The notes beneath the pieces were generated by a model, which saw nothing but the letters and a program-made list of their open reading frames with translations, ran no database searches and was not told where the DNA came from. A stretch of 64,000 nucleotides of DNA. It comes from Trichomonas vaginalis G3 (taxonomy: Eukaryota; Parabasalia; Trichomonadida; Trichomonadidae). Each line of letters begins with the position of its first letter. The stretch's first letter is position 1. The translations under genes and the position numbers were made by a program. Below are positions 49,053-58,478 of this stretch, one piece after another. Location: NCBI RefSeq assembly GCF_026262505.1, contig NC_067207.1:5774252-5838251 (forward strand), in the 5' to 3' direction.

Positions 49053-49745
49053 ATGTGTATGGAGGTTAACAATACTAGTGAACAGCCTTCCAATGGAAAG
49101 CGGATACGCTTAGCTGTAATCATATCAACGATAACCGTTATTGCTATATGTGCCTCTCTTGTCATTCTTGCAATTATTTTACATTCAATAAAGAATAAGA
49201 GTAATAATGACAATAATAGCAATCAGAACAATAATAATGACAACAATAGTACCAACAATGATGATAACAATAACACAAGTACCAATGAAACCAATAGCAC
49301 TAATTATGAAAGGGTTGACACACATCCATTTATTCTAATTGAAAAAGATGAACGAAATAATATCCTTGATGCAATAAATAAATACCCTGAAATGAATTAT
49401 GCATGGGAATATATCTCATATCAAGCGTTTCGAGTTCTGAGTTTATCACCACTGGTTTATAATATTGTAGGCTCGGATTTGCTAGGTGTTTCTCGTGAAG
49501 CATTGAGAAGAATTTCATATATGTCAATAACATATTATTTAACGAAGAACCAAACGTTATTAGAACGTGTTGAGCAAGAATTATTAAATGTGTGCAGCTT
49601 TTCGGATTGGCATCCATCTCATTTCCTTGATACTGCTGAAATGACCACAGTTGTTTCGATTGGATTAGATTGGATGTTTGAAAATCTATCAGAATCGACA
49701 ATTAATATCTGTAGGCAAGCAATCAATGAATTCTTCATTAAATAA
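49053..49745 (+). CDS. N-terminal part of a membrane-anchored heparinase II/III-like protein (frameshifted gene)
   Basis: 231 residues from the ATG at 49,053; another ATG lies two codons on. A short cytosolic start, a transmembrane helix (about residues 19-45, LAVIISTITVIAICASLVIL), an Asn/Thr-rich linker (about 50-85) and the start of a catalytic alpha-helical domain (HPFILIEKDERNNILDAINK, 'YPEMNYAWEYISYQAFRVLS', DWHPSHFLDTAEMTTVVSIG, DWMFENLSESTINICRQAI). Type II topology places the enzyme outside the cytosol. The frame stops at 49,745 while the protein clearly continues in another frame from about 49,726, so the gene carries a single frameshift in this sequence, by real mutation or by sequence error. 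Confidence 0.75.
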   Translation: MCMEVNNTSEQPSNGKRIRLAVIISTITVIAICASLVILAIILHSIKNKSNNDNNSNQNNNNDNNSTNNDDNNNTSTNETNSTNYERVDTHPFILIEKDERNNILDAINKYPEMNYAWEYISYQAFRVLSLSPLVYNIVGSDLLGVSREALRRISYMSITYYLTKNQTLLERVEQELLNVCSFSDWHPSHFLDTAEMTTVVSIGLDWMFENLSESTINICRQAINEFFIK

Positions 49746-51018
49746 ATGGCTGACATATACAAGCAACTGGAATCAAGTATGTAACTCCGGCATGGTATTT
49801 GGAGCTCTCGCTATCAGAGATTATGATAAAAATCTATCTGATTTCATTATTAATCGGTCAATACAAAGTATTAAACTGGCAATGCCTATGTATAACCCTG
49901 ATGGTAATAATCCTGAAGGATACACATATTGGTCGTATGGTACAACTTATAATTCACTGATGATTGATAACATTATAAAAAATTTTGGAAAAGATTTTGG
50001 TCTTATGGATATGTCTGGGTTCAAAACTACTCCTAATTTTATTCATTACATGGTTGGAACGATTGAACAATCATTTAATTACGGAGATGCAGAAATTGAT
50101 ATGGAATTATTCCCAATTCTTTATTGGTTTGCTTATAAACTCAAAGATGTCAACATGATATTCGAAACACAATCTTGGCTACGAAGGATACGAATTAGTC
50201 CTCACAGATTAAACCCAATAATTTTAATTTTCGGTTCACGAATGAAACTCAGCGAATCCAGTGAGCCAACAAGCAAATTCTATTATGGTAGAGGCACTTG
50301 CCCTGTCTTCCTCGCTAAAACAAACTGGACAAAAGGAAATGGATTTTATTTAGCGATGAAAGGTGGATCTTCCAACTTAAGCCACTCGCACCAAGATGCA
50401 GGATCATTCATATTTGAAGCTAATGGTGTCAGATGGGCTTCAGACCTTGGAATTCAAGATTATGATCAATTAAATAGGGATGGAGTCAAAATTTCCAATT
50501 TTGGACAACAGTCTGAACGATGGACAGTCTTCAGGTTTATGAGTATTGGTCATAATACATTAACAGTTGACAATGATTTACATAATGTTGCCGGATACGT
50601 CGGATTCACGCAAACATTTGAAGATGATAATAAACTCGGTGGACAAATGAATATGGTTGACTTATTCTTTGGAAAACTATCGAAATCTTTAAGAACTGTT
50701 TTATTATTAAATAATGAATACCTTGAAGTGACTGATGACATTGTTTGTGGCGATACAGCAGTTTTAGTTACATGGACAATGATAACTCCAACGTCAGATG
50801 CCACTGTAATCAGTACAAATCAAGTTCGAATTGGAAATGGACAAAAATCATTACTTTTGACTGTTGAAAGTCCTTCAGATGCAACTCTTTCCGTTACAAA
50901 TAATGATCCGATCCATGACTATGATGCAGAAAATCCAAATACAAAGAGAATTCTAATCAAAGTAAATTATGCTGCTAATGAAGAAAAACAAATCAAAGTA
51001 ACATTGAAACAACAATAA
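49726..51018 (+). CDS. C-terminal part of the heparinase II/III-like protein (frameshifted gene)
   Basis: 431 codons counted from an ATG at 49,726, but probably not a separate gene: it continues the alpha-helical domain of the preceding frame (LNKWLTYTSNWNQVCNSGMV, GYTYWSYGTTYNSLMIDNII) and then enters the heparinase II/III beta-domain, with SNLSHSHQDAGSFIFEANGV then RWASDLGIQDYDQLN, near residue 218. The H-S-H-x-D-A-G-S-F pattern is the hallmark of this family of polysaccharide lyases, which cleave uronic-acid-containing chains by beta-elimination. The family is common in bacteria and rare in protists, so lateral transfer is likely (inference). It would act on host or bacterial glycans. Confidence 0.78.
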   Translation: MNSSLNKWLTYTSNWNQVCNSGMVFGALAIRDYDKNLSDFIINRSIQSIKLAMPMYNPDGNNPEGYTYWSYGTTYNSLMIDNIIKNFGKDFGLMDMSGFKTTPNFIHYMVGTIEQSFNYGDAEIDMELFPILYWFAYKLKDVNMIFETQSWLRRIRISPHRLNPIILIFGSRMKLSESSEPTSKFYYGRGTCPVFLAKTNWTKGNGFYLAMKGGSSNLSHSHQDAGSFIFEANGVRWASDLGIQDYDQLNRDGVKISNFGQQSERWTVFRFMSIGHNTLTVDNDLHNVAGYVGFTQTFEDDNKLGGQMNMVDLFFGKLSKSLRTVLLLNNEYLEVTDDIVCGDTAVLVTWTMITPTSDATVISTNQVRIGNGQKSLLLTVESPSDATLSVTNNDPIHDYDAENPNTKRILIKVNYAANEEKQIKVTLKQQ

Positions 51019-51410
51019 TTTATCTTTAATTTTTGTTTGTAATATAAAAATATGTACATGAAATTTTAAATTTTTCGAATTTTTAGAAAATTTTCTAGAA
51101 TTATATTTCATTTACATTCGAATATTAGTGGCATTGAGTGAGGGCTTTTAAATCGCTTCGAAATTGTTATCAGCTGTAATATATCATCATTCAGAATTTG
51201 ATATGAAACAAGTTAGATGCGATAATCATCACTTCGAATTTATTATGTGATATATTATAACATTATTTCGAATTTGATATGAAATTAGTTAGAAATACTC
51301 ATCATTCAGATCTAATATATAGTTTGAGATCGACAGTATGTAGTAATGTATTTTCAAATAGCATGCATTATTTTAATACAAACAAATAAATAATTTTATT
51401 CAAAATATAA
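51019..51410. other. Intergenic region
   Basis: About 390 bp between convergent genes. Two imperfect copies of TTCGAATTTGATATGAAA with following AGTTAGA (about 51,190 and 51,272). No gene. Confidence 0.45.
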
Positions 51411-53297
51411 TTAATCTTCATCATCTTTGAAATGATTTGCTGGATTAGGATCCCATAATCGCAATAGCTCTTCATTCTTCTTTTTTCTTCTCTGTGTGAC
51501 ATCTGGGATTTGTGATTCTGCTGCCCTCTTCTCTTTCATTCGTCTATTTCTCTCTCCGACAATTTTAGCTCTTCTGTCTGTTCTCTTTGCAATAAATTCT
51601 GTGTTCTTAGCATTTCTAACTTTCTCTTCTATCTCACGTCTCCTCTTCATCTCATCTTCCATGCTGGCCTGTAAAGCTTCCTTAGGATCCTTCTTGACTA
51701 TCTGTACATCTGCTTCAAGCTTTCGAATTGTAGCTGCAACACGTGCAGCAGTAACTCTGTTTTTAACATTTCGTTCGAAATCTTCTTCTTCGTTATATCT
51801 TTCCTGAGCTGCACGTAATGCAAGTTTCTGTCTGATAGCTTGATTTCGAAGCCTTGCTGCTTCTGTTTCATGAGGATCAACGTATGGCTTGCGACCAGGA
51901 ATCTTTTCCATGGCTTCATCTTCATTTTCGACCATCATTGAATCGCTGAATGAAAAATCTGAATCTTCAGAAAGAGATGAAGAACTTGTCAAAGGAACAG
52001 GAGTAATCTTTGGATGAGTTTCTTCCCATTCTCTGACATTTCCTTCGTCAAGAAGTTTCTGAAGTGCTGTTTCTGTTTCAGCAAGTGTTGGTTCTCTTGG
52101 TGGTTCTTCGTAAATTGTTTCTTGAGCTAATTGTTCAATTCTCCTCTTTTCACGTTCTTTCATCATTTTTTCTTTGCCATTTTTAGTATAAATCTCTGGA
52201 GCGCGAAGTTTCATTCCACGCGGAGTATTATTTGGTATTTTCTTCCATTCATATTTCTTAGGAAGTTCAGTTTCAAGAGATTTACTCCTATGATGCTTAA
52301 ATGAGGTTTTATACTGAGTATTTGCCTGCTTTTCCTGTGGTGGCTTTGGTGGGGATTTGGGCTTTGGCAATTGTTTCAGTCTTGATAAGAATTGAGGTGG
52401 ATTATCTTTAATTTCGGAAAATTTGTAGCTTAAAGGTTCTTTTAGCCTTTTCTCGCGTTTAGCAATAATTTTTCTTGAAGCTTTGAATTTCTCAGGTAAC
52501 CCATCTTTTGTATAATTAAGTCGATCATAATGCTTAACTTCAAGCTTTTTAACGTTTTCATCTTTCCATAATGGATATTTTTTCTGCTTTGCTTCTTTTG
52601 TTTCCTTCGTTAAAGTGCGCGAAGCTTTAAATTGTGGTGGAACTCCATTTTGAGTATAGTTTAGGTGGTCATAAGTTTTTCCGTCAATAGGTGGAACGTA
52701 ATCATAGTTTTTGTATTTGAATCTCAAGATTTCTTTCGTTGAAATGTTTGGATTTGTTAAACTCATCTCTTTCGTTGAAAAGCTTGGATTAGCAAAACTT
52801 ATTTCTTTGCTAACTGTAGAAACCATTGTAGATGATTGTGATGCAGTATCCACAAAACTTCTATCTGGTTCTGGAGGATCAAAATATGTATATTTTGCTT
52901 GACTTATTCTTAAATTCGAATCTCTTGTATTTTCAACTTGCCTTTTATTTGATTTAACATGAGTTGTAACTAAATAATCAAGTTCTGTTTGAAGTGGTTC
53001 GCCAATCTTTTCAGGAGCTATTGTTTGAAGAGTAATATTTAAATCTTTTTGTTTTTTCTTATGTTTCTTCTTTGGAGAATCTGATGAAGATGATGAAAAA
53101 CTTGATGATGAGTTTGATGAACTCGAAGAACTTGAAGATGACTCAGAATCATCATCTGATGAGTCAGTTGACTCAACAGGAACCTGATCTAACTTAATTT
53201 CCTTAATTGGCTTGTCATCATCATCACTACTATCAGTAATTTCGAATCTATCAATGTCTCGTGGAGCTGTTGAAGACCAAGTGCTCGTACTCGACAT
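51411..53297 (-). CDS. Serine-rich, basic coiled-coil hypothetical protein
   Basis: 628 residues from the ATG at 53,297. The N-terminus (to about 75) is acidic with a long poly-Ser tract; a KKKHKKKQK cluster follows. The middle holds two copies of a short motif, YDHLNYTQNGVPPQFKASR and YDRLNYTKDGLPEKFKASRK, plus STKEMSLTNPN/STKEILRFKY repeats. The C-terminal 170 residues are an Arg/Lys/Glu-rich helix (REIEEKVRNAKNTEF, RRAKIVGERNRRMKEKRAAE). The pattern suggests a microtubule- or flagellum-associated protein; similarity of the PxxFKASR motif to TPX2/FAM161-type repeats is weak and only suggestive. No family is firmly recognised. Confidence 0.72.
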   Translation of the reverse strand: MSSTSTWSSTAPRDIDRFEITDSSDDDDKPIKEIKLDQVPVESTDSSDDDSESSSSSSSSSNSSSSFSSSSSDSPKKKHKKKQKDLNITLQTIAPEKIGEPLQTELDYLVTTHVKSNKRQVENTRDSNLRISQAKYTYFDPPEPDRSFVDTASQSSTMVSTVSKEISFANPSFSTKEMSLTNPNISTKEILRFKYKNYDYVPPIDGKTYDHLNYTQNGVPPQFKASRTLTKETKEAKQKKYPLWKDENVKKLEVKHYDRLNYTKDGLPEKFKASRKIIAKREKRLKEPLSYKFSEIKDNPPQFLSRLKQLPKPKSPPKPPQEKQANTQYKTSFKHHRSKSLETELPKKYEWKKIPNNTPRGMKLRAPEIYTKNGKEKMMKEREKRRIEQLAQETIYEEPPREPTLAETETALQKLLDEGNVREWEETHPKITPVPLTSSSSLSEDSDFSFSDSMMVENEDEAMEKIPGRKPYVDPHETEAARLRNQAIRQKLALRAAQERYNEEEDFERNVKNRVTAARVAATIRKLEADVQIVKKDPKEALQASMEDEMKRRREIEEKVRNAKNTEFIAKRTDRRAKIVGERNRRMKEKRAAESQIPDVTQRRKKKNEELLRLWDPNPANHFKDDED

Positions 53298-53742
53298 TCT
53301 GTACGTTAATGGATAATTTTATCATCTGAGGGCTCCCTGTTGCATCTTTTTATATCACTTAATGGAGGTGATGTATATTTGACTTATTTCAAGCAGACAT
53401 AAAGTAGAAATTTTCTCTAATTGCTCAATTTTTTGTTCGAGATTACCAAATATATCCAACAATTTTATAGATTCAACTAAATAAATAAAGAAAATGGTCA
53501 TCAGCATCTAAAACTTATATTGTTTTGTTATCTTATGAAGATATACAACAATATTTATTCAATAAAAAATAAATTTGAGTTTATATCTTCATTTATTATA
53601 GATAATTTTATAAACAATAGTATAATATACAAATTCGGATTAAGCATTTAATATATTAGATTGTTATTTAAAAAAAAAGAAAAATATATTTCGTTTAGTA
53701 TTTCTAGAATTTTTGATTTTAAAAAAATAATACACCTTTGTT
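53298..53742. other. Intergenic region
   Basis: About 445 bp, AT-rich, between two minus-strand genes. It contains the promoter of the serine-rich gene and the 3' flank of SPAG6. No further structure. Confidence 0.45.
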
Positions 53743-55260
53743 TTAGCCTTCGTAGTTATCAATCTCCTGGAGAAGAGTATCCGGATACTTAGGTGAGTAG
53801 AAGTGAACAGCCTGCTCTGGGAATACGGCGTTGATAGCGTCGATGTAATCCCTGATCTTTGTGCCTGGCTGAGCAGGAATCTTCTGAACAGCCTGGAATC
53901 CGCCAGATGTAACGAATGGAACACGCATCTTTGGATTCTTTGGAAGTAGCTTGGAAATCTGCTCTAAGACATGCTTAAGGATATTCTCTGGAGCTGGTTC
54001 AATGAGTGGCTGAAGAGCCTCGATTTCATTGCACTGCTGGATAAGAACCTTAAGAGCACGTTTTGTTCTGAGTTTGAGATCGTCTGATGCGCCCTTGCTG
54101 TTGTGGGCTTCAAGAAGGAGAGAAAGAACGTTAAGAGATGCAAGTTTGGCTGCATTCTCTGGAGAATGGCTGCCGAGCTGACCAAGAGCCCAGGCGGCCA
54201 TTGCTTGTGTAGATTCGTTCTTTGTTGTTGTAAAAACGTTGAGTACTGCTGATGGAGCGTTTGCCTGAATTAAAGATGTGGCAAGAGCTTGAGAATATGT
54301 TGCAATGTAGCCGATAGCAATGACTGCATGGAGTGGCTCGTTCTGTTGTTCTGGTTTGAGGAAGTCGACAAGAGCTGCAGCGCCATCAAAGCGAATGACG
54401 AGCTGAGCAAGTTCGATTGTATGAGAAACTGTCTGGCGGATGAGGACGGAGGCAGCCTTGCGAACGCCAGCATCCTTATCACGAAGGCAATTCATAGCTG
54501 CTGGGAAGATTTCGGCTTCAACAACGAGTTCTGCGCTATCGACAGAGTGCTTTGCGATGTGAGCAAGTGTTGTGCAGACTTGCTGCTTGAGCTTGGCATC
54601 GGAATCCTTGAGGAGTGGAGCAATTGTTGGAATTGCGCGGGCATCAATGACGCACTGAGCTAATTCTGGGTTGTGCTTAGCAATATCGCCCAATGTGCAG
54701 ACAGCAATACGCTTGAGGGAAAGTTCTGGCTCCTGAACAGCTGTAATAAGAGATTGAATTGAATTGGCGTTGACGACGGCCTGAGCGAGCTCTGGCTTGT
54801 GGCTGGCGATAAAGCCGAGGGCCCAAGCAGCAGCTTCACGAACCTTGGAGTTATCTTGTTCAAGGCACTTTACGAGTGGATCGAGAGCCTTAGCATCAAC
54901 GCACTTTTGGGCAAGAGCATCAGAATGCTTTGCAATTGTACGGATGACGAAGCAGGAATTTTGCATGATGTATTTGTCCTGGGATGAGAGGCCTGTAACA
55001 ATTTCTGGTAAAATACCAGCATCGACGACCTTTGTTGCAATTTGTTCGCTACCATTGGCAAGACGGCCAATAGCTAAAGCTGCTGTTTGCTGGATTGCAG
55101 AGTAGTTATCGAGAAGGAGTGGTCTTAATAAAGAAAGAACATCACGCTCAATAAGTGATGGAATATTAGCTGGGCGTGAGGCCTCCTCGGCAACATACCT
55201 GACGAATTCTCGTCTGGCGTTTTTATATGTCTCAAACTCATTCTTCTGTTGTTTCGACAT
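53743..55260 (-). CDS. SPAG6: SPAG6/PF16 axonemal central-pair armadillo protein
   Basis: 505 residues from the ATG at 55,260; human SPAG6 has 509. An in-frame ATG at 55,341 would add 27 basic residues absent from homologues, so the inner start is chosen. It begins FETYKNARREFVRYVAEEAS, then 'SLLRPLLLDNYSAIQQTAAL', followed by armadillo repeats throughout (AAAWALGFIASHKPELAQAV, LKRIAVCTLGDIAKHNPELA, KHSVDSAELVVEAEIFPAAM) and ends with the SPAG6 tail GGFQAVQKIPAQPGTKIRDY, HFYSPKYPDTLLQEIDNYEG. SPAG6/PF16 stabilises the C1 microtubule of the flagellar central pair. The near-full-length agreement makes the call firm and shows a flagellated organism. Confidence 0.95.
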   Translation of the reverse strand: MSKQQKNEFETYKNARREFVRYVAEEASRPANIPSLIERDVLSLLRPLLLDNYSAIQQTAALAIGRLANGSEQIATKVVDAGILPEIVTGLSSQDKYIMQNSCFVIRTIAKHSDALAQKCVDAKALDPLVKCLEQDNSKVREAAAWALGFIASHKPELAQAVVNANSIQSLITAVQEPELSLKRIAVCTLGDIAKHNPELAQCVIDARAIPTIAPLLKDSDAKLKQQVCTTLAHIAKHSVDSAELVVEAEIFPAAMNCLRDKDAGVRKAASVLIRQTVSHTIELAQLVIRFDGAAALVDFLKPEQQNEPLHAVIAIGYIATYSQALATSLIQANAPSAVLNVFTTTKNESTQAMAAWALGQLGSHSPENAAKLASLNVLSLLLEAHNSKGASDDLKLRTKRALKVLIQQCNEIEALQPLIEPAPENILKHVLEQISKLLPKNPKMRVPFVTSGGFQAVQKIPAQPGTKIRDYIDAINAVFPEQAVHFYSPKYPDTLLQEIDNYEG

Positions 55261-55673
55261 CGATAAAAATATTTGCAACGGACAAAAACGGATTTTTTCT
55301 AATTGTGGATTTTTTGTTCGTTTTCTTAATTGGATATGCATCTATAGTTAGTGTAACATCCATATCAAATTGTAAAATGCCTCAAATCCTTTTACATCAA
55401 AAGAATTTTAGTTTGATTGTTTCGATGTAAGAGATTGTAGCTCGTTTTTAATATCGTAATTAATTTCCTAGTATGTGATTTACTTAGATTTAGAACAAAA
55501 TATCATTATCTTAATATTAATTTTAAAAAATGATATTCTAATAAAGAATAGAAGAACCTTAATATGTACTTCTCACATCCACGAATTCTAACTCATCTAG
55601 TTGATAAATAAAATTGTAAATCAAAATATAAAAATAATTTATAACATACAACATAGTTAGCTAATTAAAATGA
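55261..55673. other. Intergenic region
   Basis: About 410 bp, AT-rich, between two minus-strand genes. No repeat, RNA or clear initiator is seen. Confidence 0.45.
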
Positions 55674-58103
55674 TTAATACATTTCATTCTGGCTTAAAAG
55701 TTTGAGTTTCATCTGCTCTAAATCATCTCTAACAACATCATTAATAAAGAATGCAGATCTCTTAGAATCAATTGTAAATTTGGCGATCTTAGGTTGCTCA
55801 GTCATTGGTATTGTATCTTTAACAATAGCAACTTGACCTTGAATCTTGGATAGTCTTCTTTCAAGAGCAAGAATTTCTCTTGTTTTCTCTTTCAGAGTTA
55901 ACTGGCATGTGTTCAACTCTTTCAGAGCAGCTTCAAGCTTCTGTTGAAGAACTTCATTGCTCTCATTCAATGTAATGATAGATATCCTCTGTTCTTCTGA
56001 AATTTGTTGATTATTGTCAATTGTGTTCAAGAGTTTGTTCATTTCTGATTTAAGTTCTGATAACTGGTCAGATATATTTCTGCATTCAACAGTCTTGTTT
56101 TCGAGTTCTTTTTGTACTTTGATATAATCTAATTTTGGAACCATCGACTTTACCTGGTTTTCAAGAGTGGAAACTGTTAATTGCATAGCATTTGCTTTAG
56201 CAGAATTAGTGTCGCTGGAAGATCTCGTTGATTCCAATTCACTTTTCAGCCTAACAATTTCTTGGTTGAGTTTAGATGCTTGTGTTTCTGCAGCTTCACA
56301 ACTATTCTCAACTTGTGATTTGTTCTCAAGCAGTTTCTTGACTCTCTCCTTCAGATCATATATAGGATGAGGCTTTTGCAAATTCGGATTTCCAGAGAAA
56401 TTCAATATTGTTGAGTTATCGAATTCTGTAAGAGAATCGAATTTAATCCATCTTGTGAGGAAAGCCATACTGAGAACAAGGCTTCTACAACTTGGCGAAG
56501 TTGATTCTGTTGGAGAAATCATTTCATTGATTTCTCTAATTGTGTTTGTCACCTCGAAAAGAGTTGTATCAATTTTTCTGGCAACAGCAGATCTGAAATT
56601 AATTAAATTGAGAACAATATTGTTCTGAGGAATTGTGATGTAACTTTTTTCTGATCTTCCATCCATTGGTATTTGTGTTCTTGGTACTTGATCGGAATTG
56701 AATTGAACAACTTTACCACGAGCTGTTAATGCATCTGATAATTGTTGAACTTGATTATTAAGTTCATTGATCTTTGAATCCTTTTCATTGATCATCCTTG
56801 TCTTTTCATCAATTGTTCTGTTTTGCTTTGCAATTTGTTTATCTAACTGATTAATTTCGGAATGAGCTTGTGCGAGTTCTTGGAACTTTTGGCCGATGAA
56901 ATTCATATCTTTAGCCCAATTTCCTGGCGTATAATCATTGTTATGCCTTGTTAGTAAAACTTTAAGATCATCATATTGACTTGCTGTTTGTGCTGTAACA
57001 GTTGAGATGTCGCCAGTAATATTATTAACTGTGGCTTGTAGTTCTGTGACCGTCTTTTGTAACTGTTCGGATTTAATTCTGTATTTATCGGCTCTTGCTA
57101 ATTGTTGTTCAAGAGAACTCTTTTGTTGCTGAACCAAGTCGAATTTATCCTTTATTGATGATGCATTCTGTGATATTTCTTGCATACTTTGTCTCAAAGT
57201 GTTGTTTTCGTCCTTCAAAATTTCGATTTCTTCTTGAAGTGAACTAACAGTTGCTTTATGGTCTTCAATAGCATTCTTAAGCTTCTTTTCAACTTTCTTT
57301 CGTTGCTTAACTTCAGATTCCAAGTTTTGTTGAATTTGATCAACTTCCTGGTCTTTTTCAGCAATATGCTGTTTACTTTGTTCTTCTGCAAGTCTTGCAC
57401 GCTTTTCCTTCTCTTTAAGTTCTTTTTGTCTTTGAGCTTCTTTTGAACGACTATGATTTAAGAGATTTTCTTTTTGTTTCTTAATTTCCGCGGCCTTTTG
57501 CATTTCGGTAAGTAATTTGTTATTCTTTGTTTTGAGATCAGCGTTTTTATCATCGTAATCTTTGACCATTCCACTTAAAAACTTCAAGGTATTATTTGCT
57601 TTTTCTAATTGATTAACAACCTTCTGCTTTTGTTGTTTGGTTGCCGCTAATTCTGCTTTGAGAGCTTCTAATTCAGCTGTCATTGTTTGAACTGTAATAT
57701 CGAGCTTATCTTTTTCTAATAATGCGCGTGCGTTTGGATCTGCCGATTCTAATGCTCTGTATTTCAGCTTCCATTTGTTTGCTTTCTCTTTCCATATATC
57801 AAGTTTGTTTTGATCGACTTTTTTCTCGACATTAATCGTTTTAACAATTTTATTTTGTAATTTTGTCAATGCATCTCTAAGATTTCTATTCTCACCTTCG
57901 AGGGATTCGTTAATATATTCCAAATCATCTAGCTTAAGCTTCCATTGCTTTTCAGAGAGCTGAAACATCTTTTCGAGTGTTTTATACCTTGCTTCTAATG
58001 CTTCTGCATTGTAGTTTTTGTGCTTGAGATCTTCAAGCTCTTCTTGAAGTCTCTTTATGACAAGGGCGCGCGTCTTTGACATAACGGCGGAGCCTTCGTC
58101 CAT
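55674..58103 (-). CDS. Long coiled-coil protein
   Basis: 809 residues from the ATG at 58,103. Nearly the whole chain is heptad-rich coiled coil, interrupted near residues 470-590 by a compact non-coiled part (SEKSYITIPQNNIVLNLINF, RSLVLSMAFLTRWIKFDSLT) that may be a small folded domain. The C-terminal coiled coil ends with a short tail AKFTIDSKRSAFFINDVVRD. No motor, kinase or membrane segment. It probably belongs to the cytoskeleton, centrosome or flagellar base; sitting next to SPAG6 is suggestive but not proof. No named family. Confidence 0.75.
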   Translation of the reverse strand: MDEGSAVMSKTRALVIKRLQEELEDLKHKNYNAEALEARYKTLEKMFQLSEKQWKLKLDDLEYINESLEGENRNLRDALTKLQNKIVKTINVEKKVDQNKLDIWKEKANKWKLKYRALESADPNARALLEKDKLDITVQTMTAELEALKAELAATKQQKQKVVNQLEKANNTLKFLSGMVKDYDDKNADLKTKNNKLLTEMQKAAEIKKQKENLLNHSRSKEAQRQKELKEKEKRARLAEEQSKQHIAEKDQEVDQIQQNLESEVKQRKKVEKKLKNAIEDHKATVSSLQEEIEILKDENNTLRQSMQEISQNASSIKDKFDLVQQQKSSLEQQLARADKYRIKSEQLQKTVTELQATVNNITGDISTVTAQTASQYDDLKVLLTRHNNDYTPGNWAKDMNFIGQKFQELAQAHSEINQLDKQIAKQNRTIDEKTRMINEKDSKINELNNQVQQLSDALTARGKVVQFNSDQVPRTQIPMDGRSEKSYITIPQNNIVLNLINFRSAVARKIDTTLFEVTNTIREINEMISPTESTSPSCRSLVLSMAFLTRWIKFDSLTEFDNSTILNFSGNPNLQKPHPIYDLKERVKKLLENKSQVENSCEAAETQASKLNQEIVRLKSELESTRSSSDTNSAKANAMQLTVSTLENQVKSMVPKLDYIKVQKELENKTVECRNISDQLSELKSEMNKLLNTIDNNQQISEEQRISIITLNESNEVLQQKLEAALKELNTCQLTLKEKTREILALERRLSKIQGQVAIVKDTIPMTEQPKIAKFTIDSKRSAFFINDVVRDDLEQMKLKLLSQNEMY

Positions 58104-58478
58104 TGTTTTATTTTGAGATTTGATTTTTAGCTCTCAAAATCATTTTTAATTCAATAGTTTACGATGTCAAGAAAATAAACTTTTCTATCACATAAATACT
58201 TGTGTTGTTCAAAAGCATCATATTTAAGTATGCTAATATTAGTTTTAGTGACTGTATAAGCGATTAGTAATGCACCCTTTTACACAATGCCGATATTAAA
58301 AATGATATTTTATTTGTTACTAATTTTCTGAAATCTTTGTCATACCATTATTCCAATGGGCTAAAAATTGTAATATTGAATAAGAAATTGATGAATCTAA
58401 TTGGCTAATGATGGCCTGTAACCAATCTATGTCACTATCCAAGAATTAAGTGAAATTTACTTTAACTCGTATTTAGAT
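58104..58478. other. Divergent intergenic region
   Basis: About 375 bp between divergent genes. It contains the initiator TCACT at 58,432 for the plus-strand gene. AT-rich otherwise. Confidence 0.45.
58432..58436 (+). promoter_or_regulatory. Initiator TCACT of the helical-repeat gene
   Basis: TGTCACTATCC, A at 58,434, 45 nt before the ATG at 58,479. Confidence 0.5.

Noticed and set aside
55261-55341. 27-residue N-terminal extension of SPAG6
   Set aside because: Homologues start at MSKQQ-like text. The extension is basic, uncharacteristic and likely 5' leader.
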